A DNA stretch of 56,257 bases from Gemmatimonadaceae bacterium (GTDB lineage Bacteria; Gemmatimonadota; Gemmatimonadetes; Gemmatimonadales; Gemmatimonadaceae): contig JANJUF010000053.1 of NCBI GenBank assembly GCA_024710705.1, forward strand, positions 1 through 56,257, read 5' to 3'. The translations under genes were made by a program, and so were the position numbers. The stretch's first letter is position 1. Every line of letters begins with the position of its first letter. This document shows, piece by piece, positions 10,366 through 18,865 of the stretch. Under the pieces are notes generated by a model. That model was not told the origin of the DNA. It did not search any database and worked only from the letters and a program-made list of their open reading frames with translations.

Positions 10366-12672
10366 CTAGGCTGCGGGCGGCGCGTCCAGCGCGTCGCGGA
10401 CCGCGGCCACCACTTGCCGGGCCGCGAAGGGCTTCTGCAGGAAGCTGAAGCGCGCCGAGCCCAAGTCCGCCCGCAGGTCGGCGTCGTCGGTGTAGCCCGA
10501 CATAAGGATCACGCGCGTTTCCGGGCGTTTCTCGCGCAGTCGCCGCACCAACTCCTTACCGCCAATCCCCGGCATCATCACGTCGGTGAGCAGCAGGTGG
10601 ATGGGACCGGACTCGGTCGCGGCCAGCCGAAGGGCCTCGCCGCCGTTGGACGCTTCGATCACGCGGTAGCCGCTGGCGCGCAGGATGCGCGAGAGCGCCG
10701 TGCGGATCGCCGGTTCGTCCTCGGCCAGCAGAATCACCTCGTTGCCGCTCGACGTGGGCGTGCCGCGCACCGGGCTCAGCCGGCGGAGGGCATCGGCCTC
10801 GGTTGCCGCCGAGAGCGGGAGGATGACGTCGAACCGCGCGCCCGCGCCGGGCGTGCTCTCGACGGTGATCTCGCCCCCGGCTTCGTGTACGATGGCATAG
10901 GTGGTGGCGAGCCCGAGCCCGGTGCCGCGCCCCGCCGGCTTCGTGGTGAAGAAGGGCTCGAAGAGCCGATCCAGGACCTCGCGTGACATCCCGGTGCCGG
11001 TGTCGGACACGCGGATCCGCGCACGGTTTGGCTGGCCGTTGCCGCCTGGCATGGGCTCGATGGCGACGATGAGCCGGCCGCCGTCCGGCATGGCATCCAC
11101 GGCGTTGATGGTCAGGTTCATCACGACCTGTTCCAGCTGGCCGGCGTCTATGCGCACGATGAGTGGCTGATCGGCGAACGAGAGCGTCAGCTCCACGCCC
11201 TGCGTCACCAACCGGCGGAGGATGAGTTCCATGCCGCGCACGACCTCGCGGATGTCGACGTCACGCGTGATGATCACGTCGCGGCGACTGAAGGCGAGCA
11301 GTTGCCGGGCGAGGGCGGCGGCGCGATCGGCGGCGGCGCGGATCGCCTCCACTTCCTCACGGGACTGGTCGCGCTCGTCGAGTTCGAAGGCCAGGACCTC
11401 GGCGTAGCTCTGGATGACGGTGAGCACGTTGTTGAAATCGTGCGCGATGCCGCCGGCCAGCCGTCCCACTGCCTCGAGCTTCTGCGCCTGCCGCAACTGT
11501 TGTTCCAGCCGGTACTGCTCGGTGACGTCCAGCACCATGCATCCCACCCCCACCGGCGCCGCGCCAGGCTGGCGGATCGGGTAGTAGGTGACCAGCCAGC
11601 GATGCACCCGCGTCGGGTCGGCCGCCGTCGTCCCTTCGATGACCACATCGGTGGCGGGCTCGCCCGTGGCCAGCACCTGCTCAAGGACCGGGCGGACCTG
11701 CGGCGCGATGTCGGGAATCATCTCCTCGATCCTGCGCCCGAGATGCAGGTCGACGGTCGCCCCGTTGATGCGCGCGAGCGCCGAGTTGATGCGCTGGAAA
11801 CGGAGCGCGCGATCGTAGAAGGCAATCCCGAATGGGGCGCTTTCCAGCGCTGAATCCAGGAAGGTGGAGGCTTGCTGCAGCAGCCGGTTCGTCTCGTCGC
11901 GCTCGGCTACGCGCTCGCGAAGCGCCGCGGCCTGTTCCTCAAGTTGGGACGCCTGCTCTTCGAGGGACGCGGCCTGGCTCTCCAGCTCGGTGGCCTGGTC
12001 TTCGATGAGGTGCTGCCGTTCGGCGGCCTCGGTGGCCTTGGTCTCGAGTCCCCGCGCGAGACGGCCCACGGCGATCGCGATGATGGCCAGCAACGCGATG
12101 CAGAGCAGGTAGGCCGACCACAACAGCACGGCCTGGCGGGCGATGCGCTGCGTCCGGATCTGCGATTCCTCGGAGATGAGGGCGTCGAAACGCGCCATGA
12201 CCACGTCGAATGCCTGTGTCCCGTCGATGGCGAGGGCGCGCGTGAGTGGCTCACCCGCGAGGATCGGGGCGGCAAAGACGTCGTGCCAGCGCTCGAAGGC
12301 CACGGCCAGCGAATCCACGCGGGTGGCCTGCGCCGGCTTGGTGGCGACCGTGTCGCGCAGTGCGCGCAAGCTGCGCCGAACCGTGTCCTCCGTGGCGCGC
12401 AGGCGGATCGCATCGAGGGTGTCGTCGCCGGCCTGCAACGCCAGCCGACGCAGAGTCTCTTCGGACTCCCACGCCTCCCGTTGCGCGCCAGTGGCCAAGC
12501 TGAGCACGTTGCCGGAGTGCAGGATCCATCCCATCACCAGCCGCTCGGTGATGAAGGCCGCCGTCACCACCACGGCAATCGCGATGGCCGAGGCGACCAG
12601 GACGTGACGCCAGCGCCGAAGGTCGCGGATCAGCGCGCCGTCCGTGGAGTCAAACTGGTCGGGTGAGGGCAT
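10366..12672 (-). CDS. Hybrid sensor histidine kinase with receiver domain
   Basis: 768 residues. Membrane helix 1 (~23-41) and helix 2 (~181-203) bracket a ~135-residue helical extracytoplasmic sensor of the four-helix/CHASE3 kind. A strong coiled coil (~215-262) with repeated QAxxLEEQ heptads leads to a PAS domain (~270-390), HisKA with His411 in GIAHDFNNVL, an HATPase domain (~505-620; DTGTGMS, GTGLGLATTYAIV) and a C-terminal receiver with phospho-acceptor Asp697 in LTDVMMPG and Lys747. The AHDFNN box is typical of hybrid kinases with a terminal receiver. Start taken at the ATG 12672, just before the first membrane helix; the open frame upstream runs through the divergent TonB-receptor gene. 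No output domain, so a phosphorelay partner is expected elsewhere. Confidence 0.9.
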   Translation of the reverse strand: MPSPDQFDSTDGALIRDLRRWRHVLVASAIAIAVVVTAAFITERLVMGWILHSGNVLSLATGAQREAWESEETLRRLALQAGDDTLDAIRLRATEDTVRRSLRALRDTVATKPAQATRVDSLAVAFERWHDVFAAPILAGEPLTRALAIDGTQAFDVVMARFDALISEESQIRTQRIARQAVLLWSAYLLCIALLAIIAIAVGRLARGLETKATEAAERQHLIEDQATELESQAASLEEQASQLEEQAAALRERVAERDETNRLLQQASTFLDSALESAPFGIAFYDRALRFQRINSALARINGATVDLHLGRRIEEMIPDIAPQVRPVLEQVLATGEPATDVVIEGTTAADPTRVHRWLVTYYPIRQPGAAPVGVGCMVLDVTEQYRLEQQLRQAQKLEAVGRLAGGIAHDFNNVLTVIQSYAEVLAFELDERDQSREEVEAIRAAADRAAALARQLLAFSRRDVIITRDVDIREVVRGMELILRRLVTQGVELTLSFADQPLIVRIDAGQLEQVVMNLTINAVDAMPDGGRLIVAIEPMPGGNGQPNRARIRVSDTGTGMSREVLDRLFEPFFTTKPAGRGTGLGLATTYAIVHEAGGEITVESTPGAGARFDVILPLSAATEADALRRLSPVRGTPTSSGNEVILLAEDEPAIRTALSRILRASGYRVIEASNGGEALRLAATESGPIHLLLTDVMMPGIGGKELVRRLREKRPETRVILMSGYTDDADLRADLGSARFSFLQKPFAARQVVAAVRDALDAPPAA

Positions 12673-12774
12673 CGGCAGGGAAGAGGGCGGCCCAACGGGA
12701 TGCCCGCCAGTCTGCGGGTGGGACCGCCGTCCGTCAACCACGTCGGGGTGGTCCCGTGTCGCTCCCGTTCTAGG

Positions 12775-12782
12775 TATGCTTC
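12775..12782 (+). promoter_or_regulatory. Putative -10 element before the TonB receptor
   Basis: TATGCTTC is followed by eight bases and ATG at 12791. It lies in the 118-bp divergent region between the hybrid kinase and the receptor. No Shine-Dalgarno sequence precedes the ATG. Confidence 0.45.
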
Positions 12783-12790
12783 GCCCATCC

Positions 12791-14926
12791 ATGCGATGCC
12801 TTGCCCTGCTTCTGCTCGCTGCCGGCACCTTGACCGCGCAGCAGTCCCCGGCCGACTCTGCGGCCGCCGATTCCGTGCGTGCCCAGCGCCTGGCCGCGAT
12901 GCGCGTGAGCGTCACCCGAGGTGAGGCGACCCTGGACAAGGTCCCGTGGGCCGTCGGCACGCAGCGCGTGGAGCAGATCCGCCGCGGCCAGGCCACGGTG
13001 GGCATCGATGAGGCCCTGGCCAATATCCCCGGCGTGGTCGTGGCGAACCGCTACAACTTCGCGCTCGACCAACGGGTCTCGATCCGCGGCGCCGGAAGCC
13101 GCGCGAATTTCGGACTGCGCGGCGTGAAGGTCCTGCTCGACGGCATCCCGCAGTCGCTGCCGGACGGCCAGAGCCAGCTCACCAACGTGGACTTGGGCGC
13201 GATTTCCGCGGTGGAGGTCCTGCGCGGCTCGGCAAGTTCGCTGTACGGGAATGGCTCGGGCGGTGTCATCGCCTTCACCACCGACCTCAGCGCGCCGGAC
13301 CCCTTGGGTTTCACGCTGCGCCAGACGTCGGGCAGCTTCGGCCTCAACAAGACGCAGGCGCGGCTCAGCGGCCGTGCCGGGAACACGCTCGGCGCCGTGT
13401 CGGCATCGCGCACCATGGTGGAGGGGTTCCGGCAGTACAGTGCCGCCGACACGCGGCAGCTGTTGGCGGCGCTCGACCACGCCTTTTCCGATCGCCTGAC
13501 GCTCTCGGTGCGGAGCGGAGCGGCGGAGACGCCGCGCGCCCTCAATCCGGGGGCGCTCACGCCCGCCGAGTATGCCCTCAATCCCGACACCGCCGCGCTG
13601 GCGAACCTGAACCGCGGCGCGAGCCGCGAGGTGTCGCAGCGATATCTCTCCCTGCGCCTCAAGGGCGCGACCGCGATCGGCGAATGGAGTGCCGCGCTCT
13701 TCGGCCAGCGACGCTTCGTGGACAACGCGCTGGCCGTACCGCCGCCCGGTGCGCCCACGGCCGCGACCTCGCCGCGCGGCACGTTCTCCACGCTCGACCG
13801 GCGCGTCACCGGCGCGCGCGTGGATGCCTCGCGCGCCGTGGGCACAACGGGCCGCGTTGCCGCGGGCATTGACCTGCAGCGCTCGTTCGACGTGCGACGC
13901 AACCAGGCCGCCACCGGCGGACGTCCCACCGCGCCGGAGGATACCCTCCTGCTCGACCAGAACGAGATCGTGGTGAGCGTCGGGCCCTTCGCCCAGTTCC
14001 AGTGGGAGCCGCACCCGCAGCTCACCGCCAGTGTCGGCGCGCGCTGGGACCGCCTGACCTTCGAGGTCCAGGACAACTTCCTGAGCGACGGCCGCGACAA
14101 TACCGGCACGCGCGACATGACCGCCGCGACGGGGCACGTCGGGCTCGTGTGGCGTTGGCGTGAGGCGCTCGCCCCCTATGCCAATGTCTCGACGGCGTTC
14201 GAGACGCCGACCACCACTGAACTCCAGGTGCGGCCGGACGGGCAGGGCGGGTTCAATCCCGAACTGGGACCGCAGCGCATCCGCACCATGGAGCTCGGTG
14301 CACGCGGGCGCCTGGGTGCACGGGTGCAGTACGAACTCGCAGTGTTCCAGGCCGACGCCCAGGACGCCATCGTGCAATTCCTCGAGACGGCCGGCCGTGC
14401 TTTCTTCCGCAACGCCGGGAGCACGCGCAGCCGCGGGCTCGAGGTCGGGTTGTCGGCCGCCGCCACGCGCTGGCTCGACCTGCAGGCAGCGTGGACGCTG
14501 GCCGACTACCGCTTCACGCAGTACACCACGCCGGCGCCGACCATGGACGATCCCCTCGCCGTGGACACGCTCAACGGCAACCGCTTGGCCGGCGTGCCGC
14601 AGCAGGCCATCCGGGTGGGCGCCCGCACGCGCTGGCGGGACTTCGCCTTCGACCTGGATCACACCACGCAGGGGTCCATGTTCGCCGATGATCGCAACCT
14701 GGTCCGCGTGGATGGATGGGGCGCTGGCCAGCTCAACCTGCGCGCCTCGTGGCGCGGACGCCTGAACGGATGGCACGCCGAGCCCTTCGTGTCGGTGCAG
14801 AACGTCCTCGACGAGCGTTATATCGGCGCCGTGACGCTGAATGGCTCCTTCAGTCGCGTGCTCGAGCCCGCCCCCGGGCGCAACTTCTACATCGGCCTTG
14901 AACTGGGCGCGCCGCTCATCCGGTGA
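12791..14926 (+). CDS. TonB-dependent outer membrane receptor
   Basis: 711 residues. The signal peptide is MRCLALLLLAAGTLTA followed by QQS. The plug (~45-170) has the conserved run DEALANIPGV, RVSIRGAGSRANFG and VEVLRGSASSLYGNGSGG, and the beta-barrel ends with VQNVLDERYIG and a final LGAPLIR with alternating hydrophobic residues. The family imports ferric siderophores, cobalamin or other large ligands using TonB/ExbBD; the substrate here cannot be told, though the size and plug resemble ferric-chelate receptors (FecA-like). There is no TonB box-coupled sigma/anti-sigma pair nearby. The start at 12791 fits the signal peptide and the nearby -10 element; the longer open frame begins inside the divergent kinase gene. 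Confidence 0.93.
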   Translation: MRCLALLLLAAGTLTAQQSPADSAAADSVRAQRLAAMRVSVTRGEATLDKVPWAVGTQRVEQIRRGQATVGIDEALANIPGVVVANRYNFALDQRVSIRGAGSRANFGLRGVKVLLDGIPQSLPDGQSQLTNVDLGAISAVEVLRGSASSLYGNGSGGVIAFTTDLSAPDPLGFTLRQTSGSFGLNKTQARLSGRAGNTLGAVSASRTMVEGFRQYSAADTRQLLAALDHAFSDRLTLSVRSGAAETPRALNPGALTPAEYALNPDTAALANLNRGASREVSQRYLSLRLKGATAIGEWSAALFGQRRFVDNALAVPPPGAPTAATSPRGTFSTLDRRVTGARVDASRAVGTTGRVAAGIDLQRSFDVRRNQAATGGRPTAPEDTLLLDQNEIVVSVGPFAQFQWEPHPQLTASVGARWDRLTFEVQDNFLSDGRDNTGTRDMTAATGHVGLVWRWREALAPYANVSTAFETPTTTELQVRPDGQGGFNPELGPQRIRTMELGARGRLGARVQYELAVFQADAQDAIVQFLETAGRAFFRNAGSTRSRGLEVGLSAAATRWLDLQAAWTLADYRFTQYTTPAPTMDDPLAVDTLNGNRLAGVPQQAIRVGARTRWRDFAFDLDHTTQGSMFADDRNLVRVDGWGAGQLNLRASWRGRLNGWHAEPFVSVQNVLDERYIGAVTLNGSFSRVLEPAPGRNFYIGLELGAPLIR

Positions 14927-14945
14927 TTCCGCGCTGTCCGGCGAT

Positions 14946-14953
14946 TAGATTTC
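14946..14953 (+). promoter_or_regulatory. Putative -10 element before the SET-domain gene
   Basis: TAGATTTC is followed by six bases and ATG at 14960, with no ribosome-binding site. It sits 19 bases after the receptor stop, suggesting that the SET gene has its own leaderless promoter. Confidence 0.55.
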
Positions 14954-14959
14954 CGCGCC

Positions 14960-15475
14960 ATGCCCAATGCATTGGCTTTCGAGATTCGCGACTCCGTCAT
15001 CGCCGGCAAGGGGGCCTTCGCCCTCCGTCCCATCGCCAAGGGCGAGCGCCTCATCGAGTACGTCGGTGAGCGCATCAGCCACGCCGAGGCCGACCAGCGC
15101 TACGACGACGAGTCCATGGACGAGCACCACACCTTCCTCTTCACCGTCTCCAGCCGCACGGTGATTGACGCAACGGTGGACGGCAACGAGTCGCGCTATA
15201 TCAACCACTCCTGCGATCCCAACTGCGAGGCCGAGATCAGCAACGGCCGCGTGTGGATCTCGGCCATCGCCGACATCGCCGAGGGGGAGGAGCTGCACTA
15301 CGACTACGCCTACGAGCGCAGCGGCGACGAGACCGAGGAGGACGAGGCGCGCTACCGCTGCCTGTGCGGCACGGCCAAGTGCCGCGGCTCGATCATGGAG
15401 CCGGTGGCGACGTTCCGGGCGCGTCAGCGGAAGCGGCAAGCCACGCGCGCGCCGCGTCAACGTCAGCGCGCGTGA
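14960..15475 (+). CDS. SET-domain protein lysine methyltransferase with post-SET motif
   Basis: 171 residues, essentially one SET domain: GKGAFALRPIAKGE (16-29), YINHSCDPNCE (80-90) forming the pseudoknot and S-adenosylmethionine site, and DYAYE (115-119) carrying the catalytic tyrosine. It is followed by a Zn-binding post-SET-like CLCGTAKC (134-141) and a very basic tail rich in Arg/Gln (152-171). The family transfers methyl groups to lysine side chains. Bacteria have no conventional histones, so the target is unknown; the basic tail suggests contact with nucleic acid or an acidic partner. Its last 83 bases overlap, on the opposite strand, the end of the esterase gene. Domain identification is secure. 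Confidence 0.92.
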   Translation: MPNALAFEIRDSVIAGKGAFALRPIAKGERLIEYVGERISHAEADQRYDDESMDEHHTFLFTVSSRTVIDATVDGNESRYINHSCDPNCEAEISNGRVWISAIADIAEGEELHYDYAYERSGDETEEDEARYRCLCGTAKCRGSIMEPVATFRARQRKRQATRAPRQRQRA

Positions 15476-16043
15476 GCTGATGCCCCACGGGGCTCCAGTG
15501 CAGCTCCACGTCGGCACCGGCTGATCGCAGCATCTCGCCGAGGCGCTCGGTGTTGCTGGGCGGGATGATCGGGTCCTGCATGCCACCGGCGAGGAAGACG
15601 CGGGTACCTGTCAGGTCCGGCAAGGGGTCCGGTACCAGTGGCACCATCGCCCGCAGCAGGATGGCCCGCGTTACCAGGCCTGGACGCAGGAGGAGCATCG
15701 CGGCGGCGATGTTGGCGCCGTTCGAGAACCCGACCGCCGTGACGCCTGCTGCCGGGACGCCGTAGTGCCGGGTGGCGCCGGCCACGAAGTCCGCGAGCCC
15801 CTGCGTGCGCTTCCGGAGGTCATCCAAGTCGAACACGCCCTCCGCCAGGCGCCGGAAGAATCGCGGCATGCCGTGCTCGAGCACCTGTCCGCGGGGGCTG
15901 AGCAGGTTGGCGCTCGGGTCGATCAGGTCGCCGAGGGGGATGAGATCGCTCTCATCGCCGCCAGTGCCGTGCAGGAGGAGCAGCGTGTGGTCGCTGCCCT
16001 CGCGCGGCTCCCATCGATGGGTGAAACCGAACAGTTCACTCAC
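15393..16043 (-). CDS. Alpha/beta hydrolase, phospholipase/carboxylesterase type
   Basis: 216 residues. The oxyanion-hole motif LLLLHGTGGDE, nucleophile elbow GFSNG, acidic residue in AGGMQDPIIP and terminal His in GHQLT give a complete Ser-Asp-His triad of the Abhydrolase_2 (carboxylesterase/lysophospholipase) family. No signal peptide, so probably cytoplasmic. The GTG start at 16043 is set by a GTGA overlap with the stop of the cyclophilin gene; the longer open frame upstream is a shadow of that gene. The 3' end overlaps the convergent SET gene by 83 bases. Confidence 0.9.
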   Translation of the reverse strand: MSELFGFTHRWEPREGSDHTLLLLHGTGGDESDLIPLGDLIDPSANLLSPRGQVLEHGMPRFFRRLAEGVFDLDDLRKRTQGLADFVAGATRHYGVPAAGVTAVGFSNGANIAAAMLLLRPGLVTRAILLRAMVPLVPDPLPDLTGTRVFLAGGMQDPIIPPSNTERLGEMLRSAGADVELHWSPVGHQLTRADVDAARAWLAASADAPGTSPPAP

Positions 16044-16705
16044 GGCGCGGTCGGTGGAGCTGGCATCCACGCCCGTACGACCTTGGCCGTCAGGATCCGA
16101 TCGAGCAGGGGAAACTCCGCCGCCAAGTAGGCGTCGCCCTCGCGGGTGATGCGCCCCTGTTCGGGCTCCGGCGCGCCGCGGCCGTAGCCGGTGTAGAAGG
16201 CGTCCACCGCGTCCATCCCGCGCACGACTTCGCCGAGTGGGGCGAACCCCATGGCGTCGAGCCGGGCGTTGTTGCGCAGGTTGATGAAGAGCTGGACGGT
16301 GCGCGTGTTGGGTCCGCTGCTGGCGAAGACGATCGTCCCGCGACCGTTGCTCTGGGTGACGGGGTCGTCCTGGATGCGGCGGGAAGCCCACTGGGCGGTG
16401 ACGGCCGGATCGGCGGCGATGCCGAACTGCGTGACGAAGCCGCGGATGGAGCGGAAGAAGCGCGCGCCATCGTAGAAGCCGGTGGAGACGGCCTCGTAGA
16501 TCTGGGCCACGCCCAAGGGGGCCCAGTCGCGGCGGAGCATGAGGTCCACGTCTCCCTGCGAGGTGGCGAGCCGCACGATGAAGGAGTCGGGCACCACGCC
16601 TGGCACGTACGGAGGCGGCGCCGGCTCGGAACCCAGCGAGGGGGCAGGTGCGCCGGCACAGGCGAGGCCGGCGACGAGCACCGCGAGCGGGAGGAGTCGG
16701 TTCAT
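16040..16705 (-). CDS. Cyclophilin-type peptidyl-prolyl isomerase, probable lipoprotein
   Basis: 221 residues. An N-terminal signal with Cys in LVAGLACAG looks lipoprotein-like, although the residue at -3 is Gly rather than Leu, so the lipobox is imperfect. The cyclophilin core is visible as FYDGARFFRSIRGFVTQFG, then FINLRNNARLD and FAPLGEVVRGMDAVDAFY. It would catalyse proline isomerisation during folding of exported proteins in the periplasm. It starts within the stop of the upstream gene (ATGA, 16702-16705) and its own stop overlaps the esterase start, forming a three-gene operon. Confidence 0.9.
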   Translation of the reverse strand: MNRLLPLAVLVAGLACAGAPAPSLGSEPAPPPYVPGVVPDSFIVRLATSQGDVDLMLRRDWAPLGVAQIYEAVSTGFYDGARFFRSIRGFVTQFGIAADPAVTAQWASRRIQDDPVTQSNGRGTIVFASSGPNTRTVQLFINLRNNARLDAMGFAPLGEVVRGMDAVDAFYTGYGRGAPEPEQGRITREGDAYLAAEFPLLDRILTAKVVRAWMPAPPTAP

Positions 16706-17187
16706 AGGATGTCGTCCCGCTTCTGCATCACGAGCGTGCGGTCGCGCGCGTGCGTGCCATTGCGGTAGTGGAAGGGGAGGCTGATCTCGCGCGCGCTGCG
16801 GATCGTGGCGACCTGCATGCGAAGGCCGCGCGTCTCGCCCGTCTCGTCGGGAGTGAAGCGGATGGAGTCGCCGTCGATCGCATAGGTGCCCGTGACGGTC
16901 ATGGATTGCAGGGGCGTGCCACGGGCGCGACCGCGCGGATCGCTCGAGAACAGGGTGCGGCGATACCGGATCGAGGCCCGGAAGCGTCGGTCGTCGCGCA
17001 GCGAGAGAATCAGCCGGTCGAATTCGATGAGGTACTCGGTGCTGTCGGCGTCAATCACGCGGTCCGTGACGGGCAGCGGCTCGCGGTCGATCCGCGACGC
17101 CATGAAGGTGCCGGCGACGCTCCGTTGCGCGGCCAAGCTGGCCGGGATCGCGAGCAGCGCGAGGGCGAGGAGCGCGAGGGGTCGCAT
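16702..17187 (-). CDS. Small exported protein of unknown function
   Basis: 161 residues. The signal peptide MRPLALLALALLAIPASLAA is followed by QRS. The mature part reads as a compact beta-rich domain with the segments GTYAIDGDSIRFTPDETGE and FRASIRYRRT, reminiscent of small lipocalin-like secreted domains, but I cannot name a family. The start is chosen because TATCTTCA lies four bases before this ATG and the signal peptide begins here; the much longer open frame upstream is antisense to yifB/comM. First gene of an operon with the cyclophilin and the esterase. Confidence 0.7.
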   Translation of the reverse strand: MRPLALLALALLAIPASLAAQRSVAGTFMASRIDREPLPVTDRVIDADSTEYLIEFDRLILSLRDDRRFRASIRYRRTLFSSDPRGRARGTPLQSMTVTGTYAIDGDSIRFTPDETGETRGLRMQVATIRSAREISLPFHYRNGTHARDRTLVMQKRDDIL

Positions 17188-17191
17188 GGAA

Positions 17192-17199
17192 TGAAGATA
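17192..17199 (-). promoter_or_regulatory. Putative -10 element before the 17187 gene
   Basis: On the minus strand TATCTTCA is followed by four bases and ATG. No Shine-Dalgarno sequence is present. It lies in the 135-bp divergent region shared with the YifB/ComM gene. Confidence 0.5.
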
Positions 17200-17310
17200 G
17201 TGCGGAGCCGGGTGCGCTGACATCACCACGAAGTGGCAGCGTCGGGCGCCGCTGCGCTCCCGCGCTGACGCGCGCAGTGTCGCGGTGTCGGCGCACGGGC
17301 CGGCCCGCGC

Positions 17311-17316
17311 GATCAT
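17311..17316 (+). promoter_or_regulatory. Weak -10-like hexamer before yifB/comM
   Basis: GATCAT, four of six matches to TATAAT, is followed by six bases and GTG at 17323. The spacing equals that of the better leaderless promoters in the window, but the match alone is weak. Confidence 0.3.
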
Positions 17317-17322
17317 CGCCCC

Positions 17323-18855
17323 GTGCTTGCCGCCATCCGCTCCGCTGCCGTGCTCGGCGTGGACGCCTTCGCCGTCACGGTGGAGGTGGATGCCGCCGCG
17401 GGGCTCCCTGGATGGACCATGGTCGGCCTGCCCTCTGGCAGCGTGAAGGAGGCGCGCGAACGCGTCGGAGCCGCGCTCGTCAACGCCGGACTCCAGCTGC
17501 CGCCCCGACGATGGACCATCAACCTCTCGCCGGCCGACGTGCGCAAGGACGGCACGGCCTTCGACCTGCCGGTGGCGCTGGGGACGCTGGTGGCCAGTGG
17601 ACAGCTCGAGGCCGATGCGGTGGCAGGGCTGCTCTGCGTCGGCGAACTGGGACTCGACGGCGGCATCCGCCCCATTCGCGGGGCGCTGCCGCTCGCACGC
17701 GCGGCGCGCGATGCGGGCGCACGGGCCTTGGTGCTGCCGGCCGCCAACGCGCACGAGGCCGCCCTCCTGCGCGATGTGCGGCTCGCGCCCTGCGACTCCC
17801 TCGCCTCGCTGGTGGACCACCTCCGTGCCGGCACGCTGCCGTCAGCCCCCCCAGCGCCCACGCCAGAGATTGCGCCGGACCAAGCCTGCTTCAGCGAGGT
17901 GGTAGGACAACCGCTGGCCAAGCGCGCCCTCGAGATCGCCGCCGCCGGCGGGCACAACGTGTTGCTCATCGGCCCGCCAGGGGCGGGGAAGACGATGCTC
18001 GCGCGCCGTCTGCCGTCCATCCTGCCGCCGCTCGACGACGACGCGCTGCTCGAGGTCGTCGCCGTGCATTCCGTCGGCGGCATCCTTCCCACCGATCGCG
18101 TGCCCACGCGCACGCCGCCATTCCGCGCGCCGCACCACACGATCTCCCTGCCGGGCCTCATCGGCGGTGGCCCGGGGCCGCGCCCCGGCGAGGTCTCCCT
18201 CGCCCACCGCGGCGTGCTCTTCCTCGACGAACTGCTCGAGCTCCCGCGCTACGTGCTCGACGCCATGCGGCAGCCCCTCGAGGACGCCCGCGTCACGATC
18301 GTGCGAGCGGCGCAGTCGGTGGCCTTCCCGGCCCGCTTCCTCCTGGTCGGCGCCGCCAACCCCTGTCCCTGCGGGCACGATGGCGAGCCCACCGGACGCT
18401 GCCGCTGCGCCGCCGCGGAGATCGCGCGCTACCGCAGTCGCCTCAGCGGCCCGTTGGCCGATCGCATTGACCTGCATGTCCGCATCGGCGCCGTCGCCCT
18501 GGCCGCACTCGGGCAGATGGCGCAGGAGGAACCGAGCGCACACATTCGGGCCCGAGTGGTCGCGGCGCGGACGCGGCAGCGGGATCGCTACGCCGTGCTG
18601 CCCGGCGTGCGCGTGAACGGTGAGGCCCCCGGCCGTTGGCTCCAGCAGCACGGCGCGCTGGCCGCCGCCGCGCGGAGCCTGCTCGCCGAGGCGGCTGAGC
18701 GGCTCCGCCTCTCGGCGCGGGCTTTCCACCGCACCCTGCGGGTGGCCCGCACGGTGGCCGACCTCGAGGGCGAGGAGCGCATCGAGGCCTCGGCCATCGC
18801 CGAGGCGCTGCTCTTTCGCGGCAACGACTCGCAGGAGGGTGGGGCACCCCGATAG
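17323..18855 (+). CDS. comM: YifB/ComM family Mg-chelatase-like AAA+ ATPase
   Basis: 510 residues, the usual length of the family. An N-terminal ChlI/Lon-protease-like fold (MVGLPSGSVKEARERV, LSPADVRKDG) is followed by the AAA+ module with Walker A GPPGAGKT, Walker B LFLDELLE, and the Cys-rich NPCPCGH insert, then the C-terminal lid domain. ComM is a hexameric helicase that promotes branch migration during natural transformation in Vibrio; family members are widespread, and that role here is inferred. GTG start, no ribosome-binding site. Its TAG stop overlaps the -10 element proposed for the next gene. Confidence 0.93.
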   Translation: MLAAIRSAAVLGVDAFAVTVEVDAAAGLPGWTMVGLPSGSVKEARERVGAALVNAGLQLPPRRWTINLSPADVRKDGTAFDLPVALGTLVASGQLEADAVAGLLCVGELGLDGGIRPIRGALPLARAARDAGARALVLPAANAHEAALLRDVRLAPCDSLASLVDHLRAGTLPSAPPAPTPEIAPDQACFSEVVGQPLAKRALEIAAAGGHNVLLIGPPGAGKTMLARRLPSILPPLDDDALLEVVAVHSVGGILPTDRVPTRTPPFRAPHHTISLPGLIGGGPGPRPGEVSLAHRGVLFLDELLELPRYVLDAMRQPLEDARVTIVRAAQSVAFPARFLLVGAANPCPCGHDGEPTGRCRCAAAEIARYRSRLSGPLADRIDLHVRIGAVALAALGQMAQEEPSAHIRARVVAARTRQRDRYAVLPGVRVNGEAPGRWLQQHGALAAAARSLLAEAAERLRLSARAFHRTLRVARTVADLEGEERIEASAIAEALLFRGNDSQEGGAPR

Positions 18856-18860
18856 CTTCC
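18853..18860 (+). promoter_or_regulatory. Putative -10 element before the amidohydrolase
   Basis: TAGCTTCC, whose TAG is also the stop codon of the preceding gene, is followed by five bases and ATG at 18866. No ribosome-binding site is present. Confidence 0.45.
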
Positions 18861-18865
18861 GGGCG

